This document shows, in pieces, positions 34,625-42,865 of a stretch of DNA of 64,000 nucleotides. Source of the stretch: Actinokineospora iranica (GTDB lineage Bacteria > Actinomycetota > Actinomycetes > Mycobacteriales > Pseudonocardiaceae). The stretch covers positions 1 to 64,000 of the forward strand of contig NZ_FMZZ01000019.1 of NCBI RefSeq assembly GCF_900101685.1, written 5' to 3'. The stretch's first letter is position 1, and each line of letters begins with the position of its first letter. Position numbers and translations under genes: made by a program. The notes beneath the pieces were generated by a model, which had not been told where the DNA came from, did no database searches, and saw nothing but the letters and a program-made list of their open reading frames with translations.

Positions 34625-36190
34625 TTACGTCTTACGTCGCCGGGGCAGCGCGGCCACCAGCACCACGCCCACCAGCAGCAGCGCCGTGCCGGTCCAGAAC
34701 AGCGGCACCGAGTGGTAGGCGGCGGTCGTGTAGGCCAGCGGCGGTGTGGCCATCCCCTGCGGGGCGGGCGCGGGCGGGCTCTGCGGTGTCTGCGTCGCGG
34801 TCCCGCACACCACCCCGCCGGTCGGGGCGAACGCCCGCGCGACCTGCTCGCCCAGCGAGACCCGCGCGAGAGCCGGAGGCAGGTTCGGCAGCCCCAGCGC
34901 GTCGGTCGGCAGCACCCGCAAGTCCAGCATCCGCGCGGTGGCGCCGAGTCGGTAGCCGTGGAACGGCTCCGTCGCCTGCTCGCGCTTCTCACTCAGCCCG
35001 GCGACCGACAGCCGCAGCACGCCTAGATCCAGCTTCTTGAGCCCGTTCGCCAGCGCCTCTTGCACTCCCTTACCGTCGGCCAACAGGGCGCCGACGATCG
35101 GCAGGTCGTCCAGGCCCGGCAGCGCGCCCGGCAGCGGGATGCCGACCGGGATGTCCAGCTCCGGGTTCGCCGCGTCCAGCCTGCCCAGGCTCTTGCCGCC
35201 CTGAACGACTTCCAGCACCGGCGCGGTGTACGCCACCGAGGACGTGGTCGCGTCTCCCGTGGAAGTCACCCGCAGCGTCGGCTGGCTGACCACGTTCACC
35301 GACACCTCAAACGGCGTACCGGCAAGCACCTTCACCGACGCCACCCGCAACGTCGACGTCGACTGGACCGCCTTGTTGGCCGACCCCGGGATATCCACGA
35401 GCTCGACGACAGACCTAGCCGACAGGGTGTTAGGCAGGCTAAGCAGCGCGCTCTGGTCGCCCAGCACGCCGCCGAGCGTGCTCAACGGCCCCGTCAGCCG
35501 CTTGAGCCCGTCCACGACCGCCCGGTCGCCCGCGGCGTCCAAGCCCGGCGCGTCGAACACCCCGGTCAGGTCGGTGACCCCCGGCAGCGTCGGGATCGCG
35601 TTCAACGCCGACAGACTCGCCAACTCGGTAGTCGAGTCCGCGATAGTCCCCACACACGGCCCGAGAGTGTCGCTCCACCGGGCCCGCACGCTCCCGCTGA
35701 GCGCCCCGGCCTTGACCAACGGTGTGGCGGGAGGACTGATCCCCCCGGTCCGCGGCTCCTGGTTGCCCGGCGGCGCCGTCTGTGCCAACGCCCCCGGCGC
35801 CTGCGGACCGGCCCCACCCACCGCGACCCCACCCGGCGCGGCCTGCGCTATCGCCTTCTCGTACGACAGGTAAGCCTCCGAGTTGGCCTGCGCGCCTGCC
35901 AGCCCGAACCCCACCTCCACCGCGGGCTGCCGCGGCAGCTTGTCCCCGGCCCCCGGCATGATCGTCTTGGTGGGAGCGGAGTTCGGCAGCACCCGGACCA
36001 CCGCCAACCCGGTCCCCGCATCCCCGACCGCCCGCCCCAACGGCCGCGGCCCCACCGGAGCCGACGCGGGCGGCGCGCTCGGATTCGCGGGCGGCGGCAC
36101 CGGCGTCGTCGCCACCTGAGCGGCCGCGGGAGCCGCCCACAACGCCAACACCGACCCGGTGACCAACACCACAGGCAGTCGTCTCGGCAT
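34625..36190 (-). CDS. Secreted/anchored surface protein, hypothetical
   Basis: 521 residues from the ATG at 36190, which follows GGAGGGG. Signal peptide (VVLVTGSVLALWAAPAAAQ), Pro-rich linker, then a long beta-rich region with repeated substitutions of the type LPGVTDLTG, LSLPNTLSARSVVELVD, LRVASVKVLAGTPFEVSVNV, ELDIPVGIPLPGALPGLDD. It ends in a C-terminal transmembrane helix (LFWTGTALLLVGVVLVAAL) and RRRKT, so it is anchored with its bulk outside. No LPXTG motif. Converges on holB. No known family recognised; the layout is typical of actinobacterial cell-surface proteins. Confidence 0.75.
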   Translation of the reverse strand: MPRRLPVVLVTGSVLALWAAPAAAQVATTPVPPPANPSAPPASAPVGPRPLGRAVGDAGTGLAVVRVLPNSAPTKTIMPGAGDKLPRQPAVEVGFGLAGAQANSEAYLSYEKAIAQAAPGGVAVGGAGPQAPGALAQTAPPGNQEPRTGGISPPATPLVKAGALSGSVRARWSDTLGPCVGTIADSTTELASLSALNAIPTLPGVTDLTGVFDAPGLDAAGDRAVVDGLKRLTGPLSTLGGVLGDQSALLSLPNTLSARSVVELVDIPGSANKAVQSTSTLRVASVKVLAGTPFEVSVNVVSQPTLRVTSTGDATTSSVAYTAPVLEVVQGGKSLGRLDAANPELDIPVGIPLPGALPGLDDLPIVGALLADGKGVQEALANGLKKLDLGVLRLSVAGLSEKREQATEPFHGYRLGATARMLDLRVLPTDALGLPNLPPALARVSLGEQVARAFAPTGGVVCGTATQTPQSPPAPAPQGMATPPLAYTTAAYHSVPLFWTGTALLLVGVVLVAALPRRRKT

Positions 36191-36283
36191 GATCCCGCCC
36201 CTCCCGCCACAGCACCTACCCGTCCAACGACGGTGGCCCTTGCCGGTGACGCCCAGCGGCCCGCTACACTTGTCCACGGCCAC

Positions 36284-36357
36284 GCCGCCTTAGCTCAGTC
36301 GGCCAGAGCGATTCACTCGTAATGAATAGGTCAAGGGTTCGATTCCCTTAGGCGGCT
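36284..36357 (+). tRNA. tRNA-Thr (anticodon CGT)
   Basis: Cloverleaf by eye: acceptor GCCGCCT/AGGCGGC, D stem GCTC/GAGC, anticodon stem ATTCA/TGAAT around loop CTCGTAA (anticodon CGT, reads ACG), T stem AAGGG/CCCTT with TTCGATT loop, discriminator T. CCA is not encoded. A tRNA-Thr at this location is also found near Rv3644c in mycobacteria. Confidence 0.97.
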
Positions 36358-36364
36358 CGCAGGT

Positions 36365-36426
36365 CAGAGCCCTGGTTGCCTTCGCCCGCTCCGCATGGAG
36401 CCAGTGGCGGGGCGACCAGGGCTCTG
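36365..36426 (+). terminator. Hairpin downstream of tRNA-Thr
   Basis: A 12-bp perfect stem (36365-36376 with 36415-36426, loop 38 bases containing more pairing) begins eight bases after the tRNA. It also lies beyond the stop of the convergent oxygenase gene, so it may serve both directions. No T run. Confidence 0.45.
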
Positions 36427-36508
36427 TCGTTGTCCAGGTGTCTGGGGCAGGCCAATCGAGCGAAGCCTTTCAGCCTTTGTGTTTGCGCTGCCTTTGTCTC
36501 GAACGCGG

Positions 36509-37330
36509 TCAGTCCGTCGGGTAGGGGCTCGGCATCGGGTGGCGGAAAGCGTAGGTGGCGCCGGGGTATTGGCGCGCCCAGCGGGGGAGGGCCGAGACCG
36601 TGGCGCGGATGCGGTCGGCTTGGCGGGCGAAGCGCAGGGCGTCGGACGAGGTCCAGGGGACGTTCAGCTTCTCGCGCAGCGGGTGGGGCAGGGTGCCCAG
36701 GGTCAGGCGGGTCAGGTGGGTGCCCAGGCGGGGCATCAGGCGGTCCCAGAGGGGGAACCGGGGGAGCGGAGGCGGGACGTCGCCGGTCAGGGCGTGCAGG
36801 ACTTCTTGGGCTGACCGGGTGTTGGTGAGGGCTGTGGCGGTCATGTCGTCGACGTAGGCGCGGAAATCGGCGTAGGTCGCGGGTGTGGTGCGGGGCGGGA
36901 TGCCCAAGCGGGCGCCCAGGGAACGCCATTCCGCGTAGAGGCGCTCCTCGTCGGTGACCGGGGTGGCGAAGTGGCGCCAGGCCGCGATGGCCGAGTCGAG
37001 CAGGGTGGCGTGGACCCAGAAGTAGTTCTCCGGGTTCAGCGCGTGGTAGCGGCGGCCGGAGGCGTCGACACCGTGGATGGTGCGGTGGAGGGCGCGCAGG
37101 CGCCGGGCCTCGTGGTCCGACTGCGGGCCGCCGAAGGTCAGGATGAACGCCGAGTTCACCGTCCCCCACAGGCGTGGCCAGGGGTTTGTCCGGAAGTCGG
37201 AGAACTTGGCCACAGCAGCGCCCACCGCGGGGTGGGACACCTGCATCAACAGCGCGCGGCCACTGCATAGGGCTGTGCGGACATCCGCCATCACGCGCCA
37301 GGTGGCGGAGTCCGGGCCTAAGGAATCCAT
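36509..37330 (-). CDS. Oxygenase MpaB family protein (DUF2236, latex-clearing-like)
   Basis: 273 residues from the ATG at 37330 (GTG at 37345 possible). DUF2236 signatures: SATWRVMADVRTALCSGRALLMQVSHPAVGAAVAKFSDF, PWPRLWGTVNSAFILTFG, LHRTIHGVDASGRRYHALNPENYFWVHATLLDSAIAAWRHF, and DERLYAEWRSLGARLGIPP. The family has a b-type heme enclosed in helices and includes rubber oxygenases and fungal MpaB. The His and Arg residues in these blocks are conserved. The natural substrate here is not known. Divergent from the HNH-like remnant. Confidence 0.88.
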   Translation of the reverse strand: MDSLGPDSATWRVMADVRTALCSGRALLMQVSHPAVGAAVAKFSDFRTNPWPRLWGTVNSAFILTFGGPQSDHEARRLRALHRTIHGVDASGRRYHALNPENYFWVHATLLDSAIAAWRHFATPVTDEERLYAEWRSLGARLGIPPRTTPATYADFRAYVDDMTATALTNTRSAQEVLHALTGDVPPPLPRFPLWDRLMPRLGTHLTRLTLGTLPHPLREKLNVPWTSSDALRFARQADRIRATVSALPRWARQYPGATYAFRHPMPSPYPTD

Positions 37331-37364
37331 GCCGTTTCGTAGCACGGATCGGTAGGTTTCGGGA

Positions 37365-37550
37365 GTGGACCGGGTGGATGTGGTGTCGCGCTTCGAGCGG
37401 TTGCGGGTTTACGCCAGGCAGAGCGTTCCGTCGCCGCACCAGCCGGTGGCGTTGCTTTGGGCGCTGGGTCAGGAAGAGCGGCTGCACCGATGGACCAAGT
37501 TCCGCGACGAGGTAGGCCCGCTGCTGGCCGAGTTCGCTTGGCGACGTTGA
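37365..37550 (+). pseudogene. N-terminal remnant of an HNH-type restriction endonuclease-like gene
   Basis: A 61-residue frame from GTG. The stretch SVPSPHQPVALLWALGQEERLHRWTKFRDEVGPLLAEF resembles the N-terminal block of a family of putative HNH restriction endonucleases (xxAPHKPLLLLWALG...EEPLRxLLxEFGP). The stop at 37550 comes just where those proteins continue, and the following sequence leads into the next gene without any His-Asn-His part. It could be a stand-alone small protein, but a truncated remnant is more likely. Confidence 0.45.
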
Positions 37551-37633
37551 CTCGGCGGCCGGGGCATCGAATCGACGTGCGTCACCTTGAATATCAGCGG
37601 ATTCTCTGTGGTGTGCGCCGGTAGCGTCGGTTG

Positions 37634-38269
37634 GTGACCAAAGACCTCTTCGCCGACGCGATCGGCTCTGTGGACGAGTTGCGGGAGATCTACCCCGAGC
37701 AGTCGGCCAACGCCAAAGCCAAGCAGATCGACCTGGTGGACGACCTGGCCCGGGAGTTCGTGGCGTGTTCGCCGATCGTGTTCGTGGCCAGTGCGGACGC
37801 GCGGGGGCGGTGTGACGTGACGCCGCGGGGTGGGCCGCCGGGGTTCGTGTCGGTGCTGGCCGAGGGGACCGTGGTCGTGCCGGACGCCACGGGGAACCGG
37901 CGGATCGACACGCTTCAGAACGTGGTGGCCACCGGGCGGGCCGGGCTGATCTTCCTGATTCCCGGGCGGGGGCAGACGCTTCGGGTGAACGGGCGCGCGT
38001 GCGTGTCCACGCGGCCGGAGTTGCTCGCGTCGTTGACGGCGGTGGGCAAACCGCCGCGCGCCGCGTTGGTCGTGGAGCCGGAAGAGGTGTTCACGCACTG
38101 CCCCAAGGCGTTTGTCCGCTCCAAGGTGTGGCAGCCGGAGACCTGGCTGGACGCGTCGGCCCAGCCAGATCCCGCCGAGATCGTGCACGCGCACATCGGC
38201 GACCCGGCGATCACCCTGGAGCAGATACGGCAAGACCAGATCGACAGCCTGCGCTACCGGCTGGCCTAG
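37634..38269 (+). CDS. FMN-dependent PPOX-family protein (MSMEG_1061 type)
   Basis: 211 residues from the GTG at 37634 (a TTG precedes it directly). Pyridoxamine-5'-phosphate-oxidase-like split barrel: FVACSPIVFVASADARGRCDVTPRGGPPGFVSVL, RIDTLQNVVATGRAGLIFLIPGRGQTLRVNGRACVS and EEVFTHCPKAFVRSKVW are the diagnostic blocks of this subfamily. Probable flavin-dependent oxidoreductase in the cytoplasm; substrate unknown. Confidence 0.88.
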   Translation: MTKDLFADAIGSVDELREIYPEQSANAKAKQIDLVDDLAREFVACSPIVFVASADARGRCDVTPRGGPPGFVSVLAEGTVVVPDATGNRRIDTLQNVVATGRAGLIFLIPGRGQTLRVNGRACVSTRPELLASLTAVGKPPRAALVVEPEEVFTHCPKAFVRSKVWQPETWLDASAQPDPAEIVHAHIGDPAITLEQIRQDQIDSLRYRLA

Positions 38270-38279
38270 GAGACAGGGC

Positions 38280-39053
38280 CTAGCTGTCGCAGGCCACGCC
38301 GTCGTTGTCACGGTCCAGCGCTGACCGGTAGCCGGGTTCGCCTCGCTGGATGGGGGCGGCGCCCGCGGCGCGGGCTTCCGTGCAGTTCTTGTAGTAGGCG
38401 GCGGCGCGTTCCGGCTCGGGTTCCGGTTCCGGGGTCGCGGCGGGAGGTGGGGGCGGGGGCGCCACCGGGGGCGTGGTCTTGGGGGCGGGCGGGGGCGCGA
38501 GCACGTCCGCGCCGAGGCAGGGCGCGCCCCACAGGCCCGCGGCGGCGTTCTTCGCGGCCGCCTGGGCAGTCACCAGCCCGGCCGACGCGCCTGCCGCGGC
38601 CTTGGCCATGCCGCTGCTGACCGCCATTGTCGCGAAGTCCGTGCCGTCGGCCAGCACCAGCGTGCCGGGGGCTCCGGTCAGGATCTCTTTGCCGGTCAGC
38701 GTTTCCTTGGCGAACCTGATCGCCGCGTCCTGCCAGCATTGGCCCGTGGCCGTGAGGCTGGTGAGCTGGATCTGTTCGCCGGTCGACGTCAGGACGGTTC
38801 GGGCGTCGAGCACCTCGGTCACCACGGCTTGGGGTGGCTCGGGTGGGGCCGTGGTTGTCGTGGTCGTCGCACTGGTGGTGGTTGTGGGTTCCGCGGCCGG
38901 GGGTACGGGCGACGCCACCGGTTTCTTCTCTTCGCCGAAGATGCCCGCCAAGATGAACAGAACGACGAACACCGCGATGATCGTCGCGGTGATGCGCTGC
39001 CAGCGGGGCGCGTCGCGCCAGCGTTGTCTGAAACCGCCCTGTGTGGAGGTCAT
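38280..39053 (-). CDS. Membrane-anchored protein with nuclease-like and excalibur domains
   Basis: 257 residues from the ATG at 39053, which has GAGGGGA upstream (frame open to 39089). A short cytoplasmic N-terminus, one transmembrane helix (ITATIIAVFVVLFILAGIF) and a Thr/Pro linker come first. A thermonuclease-like segment follows (VVTEVLDARTVLTSTGEQIQLTSL, AIRFAKETLTGKEI, AAKNAAAGLWGAPC), then a Pro/Glu linker and the C-terminal excalibur calcium-binding motif YYKNCTEARAAGAAPI...DRDNDGVACDS. The usual SNase catalytic Arg/Glu are not clearly present, so enzymatic activity is uncertain. It is exported with the domains outside. Confidence 0.75.
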   Translation of the reverse strand: MTSTQGGFRQRWRDAPRWQRITATIIAVFVVLFILAGIFGEEKKPVASPVPPAAEPTTTTSATTTTTTAPPEPPQAVVTEVLDARTVLTSTGEQIQLTSLTATGQCWQDAAIRFAKETLTGKEILTGAPGTLVLADGTDFATMAVSSGMAKAAAGASAGLVTAQAAAKNAAAGLWGAPCLGADVLAPPPAPKTTPPVAPPPPPPAATPEPEPEPERAAAYYKNCTEARAAGAAPIQRGEPGYRSALDRDNDGVACDS

Positions 39054-39201
39054 CTGGATTCCCCTCGTGTTTCCCTGTGCGGGGGACATCGAGTGGATCG
39101 CTACATACCGTTACCCGACTCGACCGTGTGTCACTCTTCTGGCGGAAGCGTGTCCCGTTCGGTGGTGATAGCACGGCTATCGGTTGGCCTAGTTGTCTCT
39201 C

Positions 39202-40929
39202 TTAACGGCGCGCGGACCACGCTGTCGCGAGCACTAGGCAGCTTGCCGCGATCGCGCCGACCGCGGCGCAGCCGATGGCGTGTGTCGCTGACGGCTCGGT
39301 GGTTGTGAGCGCCGAGATCAGCAGCCACGTCGCCGCGCCGAACAGCGCGCCCAGCGGCATGGCGGTGATCGGGGCCGCAGGCCGTCGGTGGCCGCGGCGC
39401 AGGGTGCGCATGACTGATTCGAGGTAGGCCATGGCGAACAGGCCGAGCAGCAGGCTGCCCGTGCCCATCACGCTGGCCATCGGGTGCTGCGGCGAGACCA
39501 GGGTGAACCGCTGCGGCTGCCCGTCGCCGACCCGCACCTCGCCGGTGGCCGCGCCGCCTACCAGCCAGCGCATTAGCGCCTGCGGCTTAACGCTCGCCTG
39601 GAAAGCGCCGTTCTTCGGGATCACGTTTTCCAGTAGAACCGTGCCCAGCGGCACTTCGGCCGCGCTTACCGCGAAGTGGACAACCGTCGGCCCCTTGTCC
39701 GTACTGGCCCCGGAAATGGCGATCGGCGCGCTCAGGTCGACCTCGACCGGCTTGCCGTTGGTGACTTGCTGTCCGTTGACGGTTAGGCCTGTCGGATCGT
39801 GGTCCAGGGTCTTGGGAGCGGTGAACGGCACTACCACCAGCACGATCAGCGCCAGCGCCGCGACCAGACCCGGCCACAGCGGCGACGGACCGGTGCGCAG
39901 CAACTCGCTCGCCGGGCGCAACGCCTTGCCGCGCAGGTCGTCGGCCCGGAACGTGCGGGTCGGCTCCGGGACGAGGCCGCGCACGGGCGGGGAGACCACG
40001 GTGGGCGCGTCCGGCTGCCGGTTGGCCTGCTGGGCGATCGCGCCGGTCACCCTGGGGGCCAAGTGGACCGGCACGCCCGAGCGTTCCAGCCAGCGGGGGC
40101 CGAACACCGCGGTCGCGGCCGCGCTGAGGTCGACGGCGAACGCCTCGGCGTCCCGGTAGCGCTGTTGCGGGTCGCGGGCCAGGCTGCGCATGACCACTGT
40201 GGACAGCGGCTCCGGGACGCGCGGCAGCGGCTGCGGGTCGGTGAAGATACGTTGGCGCATCATGCTTACCGCGCCGCGTGTGCGGTCGTACGGAAGGTCT
40301 CCGCACAAGAGTTCATAGAGGACTGTCCCGGCCGCGTAGACGTCCGCGGCCGGTGAGAGCGGGTTGCCCATCGCCTGTTCCGGCGCGATGTAGGCGGGCG
40401 TGCCCAGCACCTCGCCCGCGTGCGTGACCATCGTCGCACCCTCGCTGACCACCTGCGCGATGCCGAAGTCGGCCACCTTCATGACCCCGGCGGAGGTGAA
40501 CAGCAGGTTCTTCGGCTTGACGTCCAGGTGCAGGACGCCCGCCACGTGCGCGGCGTGCAGCCCGCCCAGCATCGCCAGCGCGATCGCGCACGACTGCTCA
40601 CCGGTCAGACCCGCGCCGTGGAAAGCGTCATAGACCGTGCCGCCGTCTAGCTTCTCCATCACCAGCAGGTTGTCCTGACCGGTCTGCACATAGTCGTAGA
40701 CCGGCACGATGTGCGGGTGGTCGAGACTGGCCAGCACCCGCGCCTCCCGGTCGAAGCGCGCGTTGACCTCCGGGTCGCCGACCAGGTTCGCGGGCAGCTG
40801 CTTGATCGCCACGGCGCGCCCGAGCGAGCGGTGGGTGCCCTCGAACACGACCCCCATGCCGCCAGAGCCGATCTTCTGGCCGACGACGTACTGCGGCAGC
40901 GCCGCGGCGAGCCCGGTGGGCGTGGTCAT
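39202..40929 (-). CDS. Membrane Ser/Thr protein kinase
   Basis: 575 residues; ATG at 40929 overlaps the upstream gene's stop (ATGA). Kinase domain ~15-280: IGSGGMGVVFEGTH, catalytic Lys43 in VAIKQLP, catalytic loop HLDVKPKN with Asp136, DFG in VADFGIAQV, and APEQAMG. The HRD Arg is Leu, so it is a non-RD kinase and may not need activation-loop phosphorylation. A juxtamembrane linker, one helix (LWPGLVAALALIVLVVVPF), a ~110-residue outer beta domain and three more C-terminal hydrophobic helices follow. No PASTA repeats. The partner membrane protein upstream probably works with it. Confidence 0.9.
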   Translation of the reverse strand: MTTPTGLAAALPQYVVGQKIGSGGMGVVFEGTHRSLGRAVAIKQLPANLVGDPEVNARFDREARVLASLDHPHIVPVYDYVQTGQDNLLVMEKLDGGTVYDAFHGAGLTGEQSCAIALAMLGGLHAAHVAGVLHLDVKPKNLLFTSAGVMKVADFGIAQVVSEGATMVTHAGEVLGTPAYIAPEQAMGNPLSPAADVYAAGTVLYELLCGDLPYDRTRGAVSMMRQRIFTDPQPLPRVPEPLSTVVMRSLARDPQQRYRDAEAFAVDLSAAATAVFGPRWLERSGVPVHLAPRVTGAIAQQANRQPDAPTVVSPPVRGLVPEPTRTFRADDLRGKALRPASELLRTGPSPLWPGLVAALALIVLVVVPFTAPKTLDHDPTGLTVNGQQVTNGKPVEVDLSAPIAISGASTDKGPTVVHFAVSAAEVPLGTVLLENVIPKNGAFQASVKPQALMRWLVGGAATGEVRVGDGQPQRFTLVSPQHPMASVMGTGSLLLGLFAMAYLESVMRTLRRGHRRPAAPITAMPLGALFGAATWLLISALTTTEPSATHAIGCAAVGAIAASCLVLATAWSARR

Positions 40930-41738
40930 CCGGTCGACCCCTGGACTCCGATGTACTGGGTGGACACGTCCACGGTCCGGTCGCCCTGGTCGGCGGGCGC
41001 GGGTGGTCCGGCCGGTGTCGGGTGCGGGGTCAGGAAGCCGAGCAGCAGCGCGATCACCGCCGCGCCCAGCACGATCGGGATCTCCACGGCGGGCTCCGGC
41101 GGCACGAGCCGCAGCACCGACAGCGTCACGACCGCGACCAGGCCGGTCCCCACGCCCGCGGGCAGGAACCGCAGCGCGCGGCGGAACCGGTTCCGCGACA
41201 GCCGGTGGCGCGCGAGGGCGAGCAGGGCGCCTGCCCACGTGACCGCGGTAAGCACGACCAACGCCAGGCCGAACACCCCGTAGACCGACCAGTAAGAGCC
41301 GCGCACGTCGGCCACTGTGCTCGCCCCGCCGAGTGCTGTCCGGTCCTCGGAAAGCAGTTCGACCGATGTCGGCAGCAGCCCGATCGCCTGGCCGTCAAGG
41401 TCGCGCACGTCCAAGGGGAACGTCCGGACCGTCTGCCCGCGCGCGGGCACCTCGAACGGCAGCGTCGTGTCGTAGGCGTAGAAGGTGAGTGCCAACGCGA
41501 CCCCGGAGACCCGGACCAGGCGCACCTTCACCGGCGCCGAGCCCGGGTTGACCGCGGTTATCGACAGCTCGGCGGGCTTGCCCGGGTCCAGTTCGACCGT
41601 GCGTCCGGTGATGTCCGCACCGTCCACAGTGACGGTGACTCTGAGTGGCTCGTCGGACTCCTGCGCGGAGGCAGGCGCCGCGTTGAGCACCAGGACGGTG
41701 GCCACTAGGGCAACCGCCGCGGCGATAAGACGTCCCAT
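40926..41738 (-). CDS. Exported membrane protein paired with the kinase
   Basis: 270 residues. Signal peptide (AAAVALVATVLVLNAAPASAQ), an extracytoplasmic immunoglobulin-like domain (LRVTVTVDGADITGRTVELDP...AELSITAVNPGSAPVKVRLVRV), then three C-terminal helices (YWSVYGVFGLALVVLTAVTWAGALLALA, LPAGVGTGLVAVVTLSVLRLV, IPIVLGAAVIALLLGFL). Co-transcribed with and overlapping the kinase gene. Divergent from another exported protein gene, with a 95-base shared promoter region. It may present a wall ligand or be a kinase substrate; this is inference. Confidence 0.75.
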   Translation of the reverse strand: MGRLIAAAVALVATVLVLNAAPASAQESDEPLRVTVTVDGADITGRTVELDPGKPAELSITAVNPGSAPVKVRLVRVSGVALALTFYAYDTTLPFEVPARGQTVRTFPLDVRDLDGQAIGLLPTSVELLSEDRTALGGASTVADVRGSYWSVYGVFGLALVVLTAVTWAGALLALARHRLSRNRFRRALRFLPAGVGTGLVAVVTLSVLRLVPPEPAVEIPIVLGAAVIALLLGFLTPHPTPAGPPAPADQGDRTVDVSTQYIGVQGSTG

Positions 41739-41832
41739 GGGAGAACTCCCGAGTGAAGCGGGCCCGATTGAGGCGGAATGCTACAGCGAGTCGATACTTG
41801 CCGGGGCGTTCCATCGGACGAGGGAAGTGGCT

Positions 41833-42753
41833 GTGCGCACTGTTGGACGCATCGGAGGCAGGGGCGTTGCGGGCATTGCCGCGCTGTTCGCACTGCTCGC
41901 GCTGTTAGCGGTGACCCCCGCCTCGGCGCAGTCGCTCACCCTGAGCCCGGACAAGGGGCCGACAGGGAGCGCGTTCACCGCGACCTGGCCGAAGGGGGCG
42001 CCCTGCCGGGTGGTCCAGCTGCGCTGGTCGGGCACCGCGATCGCGTCGGCGACCGGCACGTCGGCCACCGGGACGGTCCCGGAGTCGGCCAAGCCGGGTG
42101 TCTACGCGGTGGACGTGGCGTGCGACAACGACCCGTTCTTGCGCGCGACCTTCGAGGTCACGCCGCCGCCCACCACGGTCACCAGTCCGCCGGTCACCAC
42201 TACCAGCAAGCCGGTAGTGACCCCTGGCACGCCGGTGACCACCACCCGGCCGCCCGTGACCACCACTACCCGTTCGCGGCCCACAACGACGTCCTCGACC
42301 AGCACGACGACAACCAGCACGACAACAACAACCACGGACAGCACCACCTCGACCACTTCCGACACGCCGCCGCAGGCCACCACCGCGCCGAGCACCACCG
42401 CGCAGACCACCGCGCGGCCCGAGGGCGACCTCGAACTCGACCGCGAGAGCCTCCAGCCCGGCGACTCGCTCTCGGCCACCGGCGATGGCTGCGCACCCAA
42501 CCATCCGGTCGTGCTCACCTCGGGTGGCGAGAAGGTCGGCGAGGCCGTGTCCGACGGCACGGGCCGGTTCACCGCGCGGGTCGAGTTCGCCCGGGTCGAG
42601 CCCGGCAGGCACGTGGTGACCGCCGAGTGCGGCATCGTGCTGACCGGCGCCGTCGACCAGATCGTCACCAGTTCGACCAGCGGTAGTTCGAGCACGCTTG
42701 TCGTGCTCGTCTTCTTCGTGCTTGCCGGGGCGGCGTTGATCCGCGTTACCTAG
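41833..42753 (+). CDS. Exported Thr-rich surface protein with C-terminal anchor
   Basis: 306 residues from GTG at 41833 (GAGGGAA upstream; GTG at 41827 possible). Signal peptide (GIAALFALLALLAVTPASAQ), a small beta domain starting SLTLSPDKGPTGSAFTATWP with a Cys pair, a ~90-residue Thr/Pro/Ser linker (residues ~115-205), a second beta domain (LELDRESLQPGDSLSATGDGCAPNHPVVL) also with Cys pair, and a C-terminal helix. Both beta domains look like IPT/Ig folds. Likely cell-surface exposed; divergent from the kinase operon and perhaps co-regulated. Confidence 0.75.
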   Translation: MRTVGRIGGRGVAGIAALFALLALLAVTPASAQSLTLSPDKGPTGSAFTATWPKGAPCRVVQLRWSGTAIASATGTSATGTVPESAKPGVYAVDVACDNDPFLRATFEVTPPPTTVTSPPVTTTSKPVVTPGTPVTTTRPPVTTTTRSRPTTTSSTSTTTTSTTTTTTDSTTSTTSDTPPQATTAPSTTAQTTARPEGDLELDRESLQPGDSLSATGDGCAPNHPVVLTSGGEKVGEAVSDGTGRFTARVEFARVEPGRHVVTAECGIVLTGAVDQIVTSSTSGSSSTLVVLVFFVLAGAALIRVT

Positions 42754-42865
42754 GACGCGTTACCCAGGAGGAGACGGCCGGTGAACGACGCGGGGGAACC
42801 GGTTGCCGATCACGGAGACCTCGCCCATAGCCACCGTCTTGGCACAGCGGGTATCAAGTGCCCCT

